From Bacteroides caccae (GTDB taxonomy: Bacteria; Bacteroidota; Bacteroidia; Bacteroidales; Bacteroidaceae): a DNA stretch of 64,000 nt. The notes beneath the pieces are model-generated. The model had not been told where the DNA came from, searched no databases, and worked only from the letters and a program-made list of their open reading frames with translations. The DNA is taken from assembly GCF_002222615.2 (NCBI RefSeq), contig NZ_CP022412.2, positions 2,666,001 to 2,730,000 of the forward strand. The letters are read 5' to 3'. Positions 9,461 through 17,138 of this stretch are shown here, piece after piece (the stretch's first letter is position 1; every line of letters begins with the position of its first letter). The translations under genes and the position numbers were made by a program.

Positions 9461-9502
9461 AGCCGCTAGCCAGACTTGAACTGGCGACCTACGCGTTACG
9501 AA
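9461..9502 (-). tRNA. 3' fragment of tRNA-Thr(CGT): prophage attachment site
   Basis: Read on the minus strand, this holds an anticodon loop TTCGTAA, the 3' anticodon strand CGCGT, a 5-base variable loop, a perfect T arm (GCCAG, TTCAAGT, CTGGC), the acceptor strand TAGCGGC and discriminator T. Positions 1-31 of the tRNA are missing: upstream bases do not pair with CGCGT. This is the usual scar of integration into the 3' half of a tRNA gene. The prophage should carry the restored full tRNA at its other end, outside the window. Confidence 0.85.
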
Positions 9503-9587
9503 TGTCTCTCCAAAATATAGAATAACGGTTTGATAATAAAATAGTTAACTTGAAATGAATTAATGTTAAGGATAAGTTTTTGAACAT

Positions 9588-9845
9588 TTACTCATCAAAC
9601 ATATTACCTTTTCCAAGTATGATCCACTCAACAGATATATTATAATCTTCGTGTAAGTAAACAATCCATTCGGGTTTTAATACGCTTCTATTTGGATAGA
9701 ATTTAACTTGGTTTACGTTCCAACGATTCAGATTGTGCTTTCTTGTGAAAGTCTGTAATCCTCTAATCTTTTTTTGCTCCTTTAATATTGCTATTGCTTT
9801 AAAGAAACGTTGACTTATAGCTATCCCCTCTTCTGATATTTTCAT
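9588..9845 (-). CDS. Small phage protein next to the repressor
   Basis: An 85-residue protein, basic in the middle (TRKHNLNRWNVNQVKFYPNR), ending in ISVEWIILGKGNMFDE, an ending often seen in phage repressor-type helix-turn-helix proteins. It overlaps the end of the repressor gene by 4 bases (ATGA), so the two are translationally coupled. It may be a repressor partner; no function is established. Confidence 0.7.
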   Translation of the reverse strand: MKISEEGIAISQRFFKAIAILKEQKKIRGLQTFTRKHNLNRWNVNQVKFYPNRSVLKPEWIVYLHEDYNISVEWIILGKGNMFDE

Positions 9846-10399
9846 TCCTTATTTATATTTTGGTTCTTTATGTCGTTTGTTGAAATATCCGACCCACTTA
9901 CATGAGCACATCTTACATCCTCCCTCTGCTGGACAAGAAATTTTCTATTTTGCTCTTGCATAGATTCAATTGTTTTTTGTTGAGACAACACCGTTTCTGT
10001 CAATCTTGATATTTGCTCAAACACCTCTCGACTCATAGAAATAGATTCATTTTTACCCTCTAGCCTTTGTGTTACAAGTTCTTCCAATATCTGCTCTTTT
10101 AATTGGTCTCTGTTACTTTCAGGAATACTTTTCCCTATAATACCGGCCACAGCATCGTATTTTTTTAACATAGGTACATCGGCACCAGATAGCCATCCTG
10201 TTGTCAAGTGATACTTATCCTCTATTATTTTCTTGTATACATCTTTGAAAGCTGTGATACCATTTTCTATTCTTGAATAAGTATTCTGACCAACATTCAG
10301 TAAATCAGCCATTTGCTGTTGCGTCATATTCATGTAAATCCTGAACTGCTTCAGCCTGCTTTCTTGCTCTTTATCCATACGAATAAAATTATTATCCAT
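9842..10399 (-). CDS. XRE-family phage repressor
   Basis: A 185-residue protein with a helix-turn-helix in the first 60 residues (QFRIYMNMTQQQMADLLNVGQNTYSRIENG) and a coiled-coil-prone C-terminal half. It reads away from the rightward early genes, and an operator overlaps its start codon, as expected for an autoregulated lysogeny repressor. The start at 10399 is chosen because the longer frame from 10510 would read through both operators and has no family similarity. A further ATG lies at 10378. Confidence 0.8.
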   Translation of the reverse strand: MDNNFIRMDKEQESRLKQFRIYMNMTQQQMADLLNVGQNTYSRIENGITAFKDVYKKIIEDKYHLTTGWLSGADVPMLKKYDAVAGIIGKSIPESNRDQLKEQILEELVTQRLEGKNESISMSREVFEQISRLTETVLSQQKTIESMQEQNRKFLVQQREDVRCAHVSGSDISTNDIKNQNINKE

Positions 10400-10409
10400 T
10401 TTAAGGATA
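10393..10409. promoter_or_regulatory. Operator O1 overlapping the repressor start
   Basis: A 17-base imperfect palindrome with outer arms TATCC and GGATA and seven bases between. It covers the ATG of the repressor gene. Confidence 0.6.
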
Positions 10410-10432
10410 TTTAAGCGTATAAACATCCTTTT

Positions 10433-10455
10433 TATCCATAAAATGGATATATTTG
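10433..10455 (+). promoter_or_regulatory. Operator O2 overlapping the rightward early promoter
   Basis: TATCCAT and ATGGATA form a perfect 7-bp inverted repeat with a 3-base spacer (10433-10449). The -7 box TATATTTG (10448-10455) begins inside its right arm, so a bound repressor would block the gene at 10489. No TTTG -33 box is seen. Confidence 0.65.
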
Positions 10456-10488
10456 CATTACTATTAATTATATAACACTGCAAAGATA

Positions 10489-10752
10489 ATGAAAGATGAA
10501 TTAAAAACAAGAGTTTTTCCTAATGAAGGTCATAAAATGACCTTAAAAGGTTATTATCAAAATCTACCGGAATCTACTCATCCCAAAACAGAATTTATCA
10601 ACGAGATAATGAAACGGACTGGAGTATCTTTCACTGCTGTTAGAAACTGGGTTATTTATGGTATGAAACCTAATAAGCCCTCTCATGTTTCAATACTTTC
10701 CGAAATAACAGGGATACCTCCCGAAGAATTATGGTCTAAACAAAATGATTAA
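10489..10752 (+). CDS. Cro-like small DNA-binding protein
   Basis: An 87-residue protein with a helix-turn-helix-like stretch (EIMKRTGVSFTAVRNWVIYGMKP) and the C-terminal ITGIPPEELWS typical of phage Cro/XRE proteins. It is the first gene of the rightward early operon and lies opposite the repressor, so it probably acts as the lytic counter-regulator. Confidence 0.65.
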   Translation: MKDELKTRVFPNEGHKMTLKGYYQNLPESTHPKTEFINEIMKRTGVSFTAVRNWVIYGMKPNKPSHVSILSEITGIPPEELWSKQND

Positions 10753-10755
10753 GCA

Positions 10756-11310
10756 ATGAAAGATTTAGAGTTCTACATATTTGAAGATGAACTTTGGTGT
10801 TTGTTCCCTGACGGAAGCAATAAACCTGTAACAGATAAAGATATAGGATTAATAAAAAGTATATTAGATCGTATACGTGAATGTTACTCGGATGCTTATA
10901 ATTCATTGATGGAATGTTATAAAAAGAGTTCTCAAAACATTCCATACTTCCAGTACCTTATAGTTAGACGTTTTTGCAAATGTAATTTTGGAGAATTGGA
11001 TAACACAAGTCGTGATATTGATAAAAAGGGAGGATTCAACTTCGAACGCGTAAAATGTCCTATGCGTGGAGAATGTAAGTACGAAGGTATTATATGCTGT
11101 CCACAATTTTACAGCCGTATATCAGATGCAGAAATGAGAGTGATGCAAATGGTATACCAAGGAGCTAATAACGAAGAGATAGCAGACAAACTTTACCTTT
11201 CTCCTCATACTGTAAAGAATCATATCAAGTCTGTATATATCAAACTTGGTATTCATGAGAAATCAGAATTTATTCAATACGCGCACAAGAACAACCTTTT
11301 TAAAGATTAG
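10756..11310 (+). CDS. LuxR-type transcription regulator
   Basis: A 184-residue protein. The C-terminal 60 residues form a GerE/LuxR helix-turn-helix (ISDAEMRVMQMVYQGANNEEIA, then HTVKNHIKSVYIKLG). The N-terminal part has a cysteine cluster (CPMRGEC, CC) near residues 100-120. It starts 4 bases after the Cro-like gene and is cotranscribed. Its target is unknown; it is a candidate activator of later phage promoters. Confidence 0.75.
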   Translation: MKDLEFYIFEDELWCLFPDGSNKPVTDKDIGLIKSILDRIRECYSDAYNSLMECYKKSSQNIPYFQYLIVRRFCKCNFGELDNTSRDIDKKGGFNFERVKCPMRGECKYEGIICCPQFYSRISDAEMRVMQMVYQGANNEEIADKLYLSPHTVKNHIKSVYIKLGIHEKSEFIQYAHKNNLFKD

Positions 11311-11315
11311 ACAAT

Positions 11316-11522
11316 ATGATTAATGAGGACGTTTTGAAAATTGTACTAAATGACAAAACCTTCGGACAGCGAGAAGCGGCTGATATAGTTGGGGGGAGAG
11401 GTCGGTTATTCAGATTAGTGGGGTCTGGTGATATTCGTGCAGAAAAAATACCTCCTAATCGACAAAATGGTAGATGGTATTGCAATGCCTATGATGTTAT
11501 AAAAAATGCAACTTTAAAATAA
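11316..11522 (+). CDS. Small DNA-binding protein (excisionase-like)
   Basis: A 68-residue protein with a winged-helix-like pattern (FGQREAADIVGGRGRLFRLVGSGDIRAEKI, then NGRWYCNAYDVIK), as in MerR/Xis-type small proteins. The function is inferred from shape and position only. Confidence 0.55.
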   Translation: MINEDVLKIVLNDKTFGQREAADIVGGRGRLFRLVGSGDIRAEKIPPNRQNGRWYCNAYDVIKNATLK

Positions 11523-11576
11523 CTGATAATCAAAAAGTTATATCAAGTTAAAGACAAATATTTTACAAGTCAATTA

Positions 11577-11608
11577 TTTGTTTTAAAGTAAAAAATAAAG
11601 TAGTTTTA
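11577..11608 (+). promoter_or_regulatory. Promoter of the recombination operon
   Basis: TTTG at 11577-11580 and TAGTTTTA at 11601-11608 are 20 bases apart, the standard Bacteroides -33/-7 arrangement. It would drive the genes from 11638 through the bet/exonuclease pair. Confidence 0.55.
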
Positions 11609-11637
11609 CATAGTAATTAAAAGATAATCAATTAGTT

Positions 11638-11805
11638 ATGAAAAAAGATGCAGTTTTAACACTTTGGGTTCTGTCATTTATAGCGATAGTGGTACTTGCG
11701 GAAAATCCATATAATATTTCCTTTTGGATTTCATTGGGAATTTTCGGATATCTCTCGGTGTATATCGAAAAACACAATAAAAGATTCGAGCATGAAGACG
11801 AGTAA
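11638..11805 (+). CDS. Small membrane protein, two predicted segments
   Basis: A 55-residue protein with hydrophobic stretches at about residues 6-21 and 26-43 and a charged C-terminus (EKHNKRFEHEDE). Its end overlaps the next gene by 14 bases. No function recognised. Confidence 0.6.
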   Translation: MKKDAVLTLWVLSFIAIVVLAENPYNISFWISLGIFGYLSVYIEKHNKRFEHEDE

Positions 11806-11989
11806 ATCTCCGTATATAATTCAAGAAATTATTCTGATAACATATAGCGGAAGAAAACTTCCTCTTACAATTGTAGATAAGAGGATTATAGACATTCCGA
11901 TCAGATTGACGAAAGACAAAATACTCAATGCTTTCTCTTCTATGAAAGATAAACCGATAGATGTGAAACTAAAAGTAAAGTACATATAA
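11792..11989 (+). CDS. Hypothetical phage protein
   Basis: A 65-residue basic protein starting MKTSKSPYIIQ. The ATG at 11792 overlaps the preceding stop, typical of this operon. The upstream extension in this frame has no ATG start and is rejected. No domain recognised. Confidence 0.6.
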   Translation: MKTSKSPYIIQEIILITYSGRKLPLTIVDKRIIDIPIRLTKDKILNAFSSMKDKPIDVKLKVKYI

Positions 11990-12005
11990 AGTGTACATAA
12001 GAGCA

Positions 12006-12185
12006 ATGAAAACAAAAGAAGAATTACTATCAATGAGTCATGAAGACTTAGCTTCACTTACATATAAAATTATGTATGAACAATGTCTTCTTGAAAATAA
12101 GGAAAAAGAAAACAGAAGATTAAGAGAAATACTTGATGCTATCGGTATCACGTATGAAACTTTCAAATCAGAATTCCATGAATGA
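12006..12185 (+). CDS. Hypothetical phage protein, helical
   Basis: A 59-residue protein rich in Glu and Lys (MKTKEELLSMSHEDLASL), probably coiled-coil. The ATG at 12006 is preceded by AGAGCA, the leader seen before many genes of this phage, so it is preferred over 11991. Confidence 0.6.
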   Translation: MKTKEELLSMSHEDLASLTYKIMYEQCLLENKEKENRRLREILDAIGITYETFKSEFHE

Positions 12186-12438
12186 TGAATTACAGCAATT
12201 AGAATCTGAGTTAAAAAAGGTGGAATATAGTAACCTTGAATATCTTCCTGAATATGGATATTCACCGAAAGAAGAAATAATCCAGCTTATAAAGGAAGAT
12301 ATATCCGATGTCAAAAAAGAAATCAACAATAGGTTAAAATTGCATGCTTCAGGCATTTCATCAGGATATACAGAAAAAAGCTTAGAAGAAGAGAGAACTG
12401 ACCTTTGCATAATGCAAGGGTTGGCGAGATATTGTTAA
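12178..12438 (+). CDS. Hypothetical phage protein, helical
   Basis: An 86-residue acidic helical protein (MNDELQQLESELKKVEY). It overlaps the preceding gene by 8 bases, so the two are coupled. No known domain. Confidence 0.6.
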   Translation: MNDELQQLESELKKVEYSNLEYLPEYGYSPKEEIIQLIKEDISDVKKEINNRLKLHASGISSGYTEKSLEEERTDLCIMQGLARYC

Positions 12439-12457
12439 ACTTTAAAATATTTGAGCA

Positions 12458-13225
12458 ATGGAGGAAAACAAATTAACAAAACAGGAAAATGATGCATTGG
12501 CAATATTTGGTAAAGGCAAAACTATTTATCAAGTTGCAGGTAACGACGTGGCATTATCTTTTGATATTGTACGTAACTATCTAACTAAAGGTAACGGACA
12601 GGTATCCGATCAAGATATTGTTCAGTTTATTAGTATTTGTAAATTTAACCAGCTTAATCCATTCCTGAACGAAGCATTTCTTGTTAAATTCGGACAACAG
12701 CCGGCACAGATGATTGTTAGCAAGGAAGCATTTTTTAAACGTGCTGACGCTAGTGAAAAATATGAAGGTTTCAAGGCGGGTATCATTATTATTAGAGACA
12801 ACAAAATTGTAGAGGTGGAAGGCTGTTTTTATAATGAAAAGACTGATATACTTGTAGGTGGGTGGTGCGAAGTTTACCGGTCTGACCGCAGATTTCCGAT
12901 TATAGCGAAAGTCAATCTTGCCGAATACGACAAAAAGCAATCTATATGGAATGAAAAAAAATCCACCATGATTTCCAAGATTGCTAAAGTCCAAGCATTA
13001 CGTGAAGCTTTTCCAGCCCAACTTGGTGCAATGTACACGCAAGAAGAACAAGAAGTTAAGTTTGCTGAATATGAAGATGTCACAGACAAAGAATCTAAAG
13101 CCAACAAACTTGCGGAAATTGCTCTTAAGAATGCAGGAGTAGAAGAACAACCAAAAACGGAGCAACCAGTAAATCAGCCTCAAAATAACACGAATGACAA
13201 ACCGGCTCAAAAAACATTATTATAA
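12458..13225 (+). CDS. bet: Single-strand annealing protein, Bet/RecT family
   Basis: A 255-residue protein with Bet family features: FISICKFNQLNPFLNEAFLVKFG near residues 64-87, then SKEAFFKRAD and GGWCEVYRSDR. The C-terminal 50 residues are low complexity, rich in Gln, Pro and Asn. It anneals single strands during phage recombination. It overlaps the YqaJ exonuclease gene by one base, the usual pairing of annealase and nuclease. Confidence 0.88.
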   Translation: MEENKLTKQENDALAIFGKGKTIYQVAGNDVALSFDIVRNYLTKGNGQVSDQDIVQFISICKFNQLNPFLNEAFLVKFGQQPAQMIVSKEAFFKRADASEKYEGFKAGIIIIRDNKIVEVEGCFYNEKTDILVGGWCEVYRSDRRFPIIAKVNLAEYDKKQSIWNEKKSTMISKIAKVQALREAFPAQLGAMYTQEEQEVKFAEYEDVTDKESKANKLAEIALKNAGVEEQPKTEQPVNQPQNNTNDKPAQKTLL

Positions 13226-13896
13226 TGGAAGCACAACATACAATTGAATGGTACAGAAAAAGATTAGGATGTATCACAGGAAGTGAATGCGGAGTATTAA
13301 TGAAGAGTGGTCGTAATGGCTGCTTTTCAGATGCCGCCAAAACTTATATTTATCAAATTGCAGGTGAAAGATTTATGGATCCCGATATTATAAATGATGA
13401 TTATACATTCGAGATATACTTGCAACAAGTAAATGTAAACTCCAAAGCAATGCAGTGGGGTAATGAGCAAGAGGAATATGCTCGTAATCTTTATGCTAAA
13501 AAAACTGGCTTGCATATTATAGAAGTCGGTTCATGTAAACATCCTACTATTCCTAATTTCGCAAGTAGTCCTGATGGTTTCTTTTATGATGAAGATAGCC
13601 AAATCAAATTATGTTTGGAAATCAAATGTCTTGATCAAGGCAAATTTATGAGATACAAATCTGATGTTCATGACAATGACTCATTGTTAGAAATGAATCC
13701 TAAATACTTCTACCAATGTTGTGCTCACATGATGTGCACCGGAGCTCAAGGTACTGATTTTGTAGTTTATAATCCTTTTCAAATAGATCCTATTCATATT
13801 GTACACATACTACCTGATGAAAGGGTCTTTGCAGAAATGGAGAATCGTATTAGAATGGCGGACGACATTATTAACCAAATAGCTGATATAGAATAA
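13225..13896 (+). CDS. YqaJ-type viral recombinase/exonuclease
   Basis: A 223-residue protein of the lambda-exonuclease fold. The start has the conserved WYRKRLGCITGSECG, then QWGNEQEEYARNLY, FASSPDGFFYD (active-site D) and LEIKC (E-x-K of the PD-(D/E)XK core). It degrades one strand of linear DNA to feed the Bet protein encoded just upstream. Confidence 0.88.
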   Translation: MEAQHTIEWYRKRLGCITGSECGVLMKSGRNGCFSDAAKTYIYQIAGERFMDPDIINDDYTFEIYLQQVNVNSKAMQWGNEQEEYARNLYAKKTGLHIIEVGSCKHPTIPNFASSPDGFFYDEDSQIKLCLEIKCLDQGKFMRYKSDVHDNDSLLEMNPKYFYQCCAHMMCTGAQGTDFVVYNPFQIDPIHIVHILPDERVFAEMENRIRMADDIINQIADIE

Positions 13897-14363
13897 TGAA
13901 TGACCTGTTAATAAAAGAGACTCAACTCCAGCGAATTATACGAAAGACAGGTAGAAAGCCATGTGAATGTAAATGTTCATTATGTAAAATGCAATGCCAT
14001 ACTCCATGTTTAGGAACTCCGCAGGATATTGAAAAATTAATAGATGCAGGTTATTCAGACCGGTTACTCCCCACTCTTTGGGGAGCCGGAATGATAATGG
14101 GAGTTATTAATTTCCCAGTTCCTATGATCCAAATTGCATCGGGCGATGATTATTGTTCGTTCTTTCACAATGGCTTATGCGAACTTCACGACAGAGGATT
14201 GAAGCCTACCGAAGGGCGTTTGTCGCATCATTCTACACGCATTGACAATTTCAAAGCATCTAAAAGTATAGCTTGGAATGTCGCTAAAGAATGGCTTTCC
14301 GAAGAAAATGCAGATACCATAGAACGCATAGCTGACAAATTTAGTAGAAACTTAAAAATGTAG
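13896..14363 (+). CDS. Cysteine-cluster protein (YkgJ-like)
   Basis: A 155-residue protein. A metal-binding cluster (CECKCSLCKMQC, then C) lies at residues 23-38 and further Cys/His follow (YCSFFHNGLCELHDRGLKP). This resembles YkgJ-type zinc or Fe-S proteins. It overlaps the exonuclease gene by one base and so belongs to the recombination operon; its role there is unknown. Confidence 0.65.
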   Translation: MNDLLIKETQLQRIIRKTGRKPCECKCSLCKMQCHTPCLGTPQDIEKLIDAGYSDRLLPTLWGAGMIMGVINFPVPMIQIASGDDYCSFFHNGLCELHDRGLKPTEGRLSHHSTRIDNFKASKSIAWNVAKEWLSEENADTIERIADKFSRNLKM

Positions 14364-14367
14364 AGCA

Positions 14368-15285
14368 ATGAATACACAATTAGCAATCCAAGAAAGAGAC
14401 CTAGAACTGGTTGTAAGTGAAAAGACGTTAGGTAGTCTTACTACCAACGCAAAGCAAATCCGAGATATTGTAATGGCGAATTTGCCAAAGTATGATATAT
14501 CCAATTATACGGATGACAATATCGATCAGGCAAAGAGAGATAAAGCCTCTCTCAACAAAGCTGCTAAAGATCTTAACTCCAAACGTCTTGAAATAGAGAA
14601 GGAGTTTATGAAACCTTTTGGAGAATTCAAGGAGGTAGTAAACGAAACGGTAAAGCTCATAGGTGAATGTTCTGCCAAGATTGACACAGTGGTCAAACAA
14701 AACGAGCAGCAATACAAGGACAGGAAGAAATCTACTATCAAGACTTACTTTGATGGAATGAACGCAAACCTTGTAGACTTCAACAAGGTATTTAAATCAG
14801 AGTGGCTCAACAAATCCGCGAGCATGAAGTCTGTTTGTTCGGATATTGATGCCATATTTGCTAAGGTTGAAAACGAGCTATCTACGCTGAAAGGTTTTGG
14901 TGAAGACTATGATGTTCTCCGCACTTATTATATGGACACGCTTAATATCACTTCTACTATTCAATACGCAAACCGCCTGAAAGAACAACGCGAACGAGCT
15001 AAGGTAGCAGAAGAAGCTAAGATTAAAGCGGAACAAGAAAAGCAACAAGCGGAAGAAGCTCGTAAAGCTGTTGAAGTAGAGCAAGTCAAATCACGTCCGA
15101 TCAATCCATTTGCAATAGCAAATCAAAAAGCTGACGAACAAGTACCTTTTAGTCAATCCATATCGCAACAACCTGAATTATTAACGAGAGCATTCAAGGT
15201 TACCACTACTCGTGAAAACATCATTGCTCTTGGTGATTTTATGAATGCAAAAGGTATTGATTTTGACAAAATAGAATTAGCATGA
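14368..15285 (+). CDS. DUF1351 phage protein
   Basis: A 305-residue protein with a long helical, coiled-coil-like core (KDLNSKRLEIEKEFMKPFGEFK near residue 70) and a Lys/Glu/Ala-rich segment around 210-235. Layout and motif match DUF1351 proteins found beside RecT/exonuclease genes in phages. The molecular role is not established. Confidence 0.7.
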   Translation: MNTQLAIQERDLELVVSEKTLGSLTTNAKQIRDIVMANLPKYDISNYTDDNIDQAKRDKASLNKAAKDLNSKRLEIEKEFMKPFGEFKEVVNETVKLIGECSAKIDTVVKQNEQQYKDRKKSTIKTYFDGMNANLVDFNKVFKSEWLNKSASMKSVCSDIDAIFAKVENELSTLKGFGEDYDVLRTYYMDTLNITSTIQYANRLKEQRERAKVAEEAKIKAEQEKQQAEEARKAVEVEQVKSRPINPFAIANQKADEQVPFSQSISQQPELLTRAFKVTTTRENIIALGDFMNAKGIDFDKIELA

Positions 15286-15599
15286 GTGAAGCTGGAAAAG
15301 AATACGGACAATTTGTAAAACAGAGAAGAGAAGAACGTTATAGTCAGTTTGTAAACACAATCCTTCCCGCTATCAAATCTTTAGGATATGACGTTATTCA
15401 ACGAAATGATTTTGGATTCGAATTCATTGTTTCTAAAAAAGGATTTGGGTGGGTTATATTCTATCCCAAAGCTGATAGGATATTATTGTGTAAACAAAAT
15501 AAATGGATATATGGTGGTTTCTCTTGGATTCGCAAACATATACTTAAAGACAATGGAAGTATGCAAAACAGATGTACAGACTATTATTCGGCTCCTTGA
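15282..15599 (+). CDS. Hypothetical phage protein
   Basis: A 105-residue protein whose start overlaps the DUF1351 stop by 4 bases (ATGA). It has a compact mixed pattern (FGFEFIVSKKGFGWVIFYPKADRIL) and a tail that could be read differently after a frameshift. No domain recognised. Confidence 0.6.
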   Translation: MSEAGKEYGQFVKQRREERYSQFVNTILPAIKSLGYDVIQRNDFGFEFIVSKKGFGWVIFYPKADRILLCKQNKWIYGGFSWIRKHILKDNGSMQNRCTDYYSAP

Positions 15600-15717
15600 T
15601 AAGAGTGCAGAGCTAATTGATAAATATTGTAAGAAGCCTTGCGAATTTGATAAAGCAAGACAATCTAAAAAACTAAGTAAAAAATTAAAAAATAAAATAT
15701 ACAATGGAAAAGAATGA
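15553..15717 (+). CDS. Small basic protein overlapping its neighbours
   Basis: A 54-residue protein (MEVCKTDVQTIIRLLDKSAEL) with a lysine-rich end. It overlaps the previous gene by 47 bases and the repeat-protein gene by 14, in keeping with the dense packing here. It was chosen because the frame is open and the ATG is in a good position. Confidence 0.5.
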   Translation: MEVCKTDVQTIIRLLDKSAELIDKYCKKPCEFDKARQSKKLSKKLKNKIYNGKE

Positions 15718-16651
15718 AATTTTAAATAGCCACTGGGCTGTCCGCAGAAGTGCCGCGGGTAATCCCAACACTCCGGCTGACACCCTTGTCGAGTTGTCGA
15801 AAGATAGCGACTGTGATGTCCGCAGAAATGCCGCGGGTAATCCCAACACTCCGGCTGACACCCTTGTCGAGTTGTCGAAAGATAGCGACTGTGATGTCCG
15901 CAGAAATGCCGCGGGTAATCCCAACACTCCGGCTGACACCCTTGTCGAGTTGTCGAAAGATAGCGACTGTGATGTCCGCAGAAATGCCGCGGGTAATCCC
16001 AACACTCCGGCTGACACCCTTGTCGAGTTGTCGAAAGATAGCCACTGTGATGTCCGCAGTAGTGCCGCGGGTAATCCCAACACTCCGGCTGACACCCTTG
16101 TCGAGTTGTCGAAAGATAGCCACTGGGCTGTCCGCAGAAGTGCCGCGGGTAATCCCAACACTCCGGCTGACACCCTTGTCGAGTTGTCGAAAGATAGCGA
16201 CTGGGCTGTCCGCAGTAGTGCCGCGGGTAATCCCAACACTCCGGCTGACACCCTTGTCGAGTTGTCGAAAGATAGCGACTGGGCTGTCCGCAGTAGTGCC
16301 GCGGGTAATCCCAACACTCCGGCTGACACCCTTGTCGAGTTGTCGAAAGATAGCGACTGGGCTGTCCGCAGTAGTGCCGCGGGTAATCCCAACACTCCGG
16401 GGTATACATCATCCAATGAGGAGTTTATAATCACAGAGACCTATGTGGCTATCAAGGGTACAAATCACTTATGGTACAAACATAATTATCCCAATGTTGC
16501 TCCGTTTTATACATGTGGTTGTTTCTGTGGTTCTCGTGATAAATTGATTTCAAGGATTTACTCAATTGATAATCTTTCCGCTGATCCTGCTGTGAGGATG
16601 CGAATATTGGATGCTTTAGATCGTAAGTTTAAAGAAGTGTTTGGGAGATAA
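15704..16651 (+). CDS. LRV-type tandem repeat protein
   Basis: A 315-residue protein. After about 8 residues there is a partial repeat, eight complete 26-residue repeats and a second partial one. The repeat is NPNTPADTLVELSKDSD followed by xxVRxxAAG, matching the leucine-rich-repeat-variant pattern (NP-TP---L--L--D----VR--A) of alternating alpha and 3-10 helices, usually a protein-binding solenoid. The unique C-terminal part (residues 228-315) has a cysteine pair in YTCGCFCGSRD. Only a few positions vary among repeats. The partner is unknown. Confidence 0.75.
   Translation: MEKNEILNSHWAVRRSAAGNPNTPADTLVELSKDSDCDVRRNAAGNPNTPADTLVELSKDSDCDVRRNAAGNPNTPADTLVELSKDSDCDVRRNAAGNPNTPADTLVELSKDSHCDVRSSAAGNPNTPADTLVELSKDSHWAVRRSAAGNPNTPADTLVELSKDSDWAVRSSAAGNPNTPADTLVELSKDSDWAVRSSAAGNPNTPADTLVELSKDSDWAVRSSAAGNPNTPGYTSSNEEFIITETYVAIKGTNHLWYKHNYPNVAPFYTCGCFCGSRDKLISRIYSIDNLSADPAVRMRILDALDRKFKEVFGR
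15727..16399 (+). repeat. 78-bp tandem repeats, eight full copies
   Basis: Full units run from 15761 to 16384 with partial copies on both sides. They are nearly identical; differences sit in three short codon blocks: GAC/CAC, TGTGAT/TGGGCT and AGAAAT/AGAAGT/AGTAGT. The repeats are clearly richer in G+C than their surroundings and lack stops in several frames on both strands. Confidence 0.97.
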
Positions 16652-16761
16652 ATTTAGCAATAAATCTTTGCCAATCCTTGAAGAAAATTCAAGGATTGGT
16701 ACAAAATAGAATAGAAAGAAATATATATGACGAAAGTATTAATAATTTAATTTTTTACATT

Positions 16762-17136
16762 ATGAATGGAATTTATTGGATGACCGTAATTGGTAACCTG
16801 TCCACTGTATTGACACTCGTATGGATTGTAGCTTTGGTAATTGTCTTAGTCATGCTGTTTGTTTTGTTGATATCAGGAGATGATGTAATCGAGGATAAGA
16901 ACGACGCACTCACATTCTTCAAATGGTTAAAGCGCTTTGTTGTCTGTGGTGTAATAGCAGTGATGGCGAGTATTTTTATTCCGACGACCAAGGAGCTGCT
17001 TTATATCTATGGTATCGGTGGTACGATTGACTATATCAGGGTCAATGATACGGCAAAGAAGCTTCCGGACAAGTATATCAAGGTGCTTGACCGTTTTGCG
17101 GATAAATATATTGACGAACCTAAAAAAGATAAATAA
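16762..17136 (+). CDS. Phage membrane protein, two transmembrane segments
   Basis: A 124-residue protein with membrane segments at about residues 10-36 and 57-77 and a hydrophilic, lysine-rich C-terminus (DEPKKDK). The start at 16762 is preferred; the upstream extension has no motif and would begin inside the intergenic leader. It ends 2 bases before the DUF4494-type gene. It could take part in membrane sensing or exclusion, but nothing proves it. Confidence 0.65.
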   Translation: MNGIYWMTVIGNLSTVLTLVWIVALVIVLVMLFVLLISGDDVIEDKNDALTFFKWLKRFVVCGVIAVMASIFIPTTKELLYIYGIGGTIDYIRVNDTAKKLPDKYIKVLDRFADKYIDEPKKDK

Positions 17137-17138
17137 TT

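Noticed and set aside
12581..13340. Minus-strand frames under bet and the exonuclease
   Set aside because: They are antisense shadows of well-recognised genes and carry no domain.
15727..16399. CRISPR array
   Set aside because: The 78-bp units are contiguous with no unique spacers, and they are coding.
15483..16434. Long frames on both strands across the tandem repeats
   Set aside because: They arise because the 78-bp unit lacks stops in several frames; only the plus-strand frame from 15704 has repeat logic (LRV pattern) and a unique C-terminal part.
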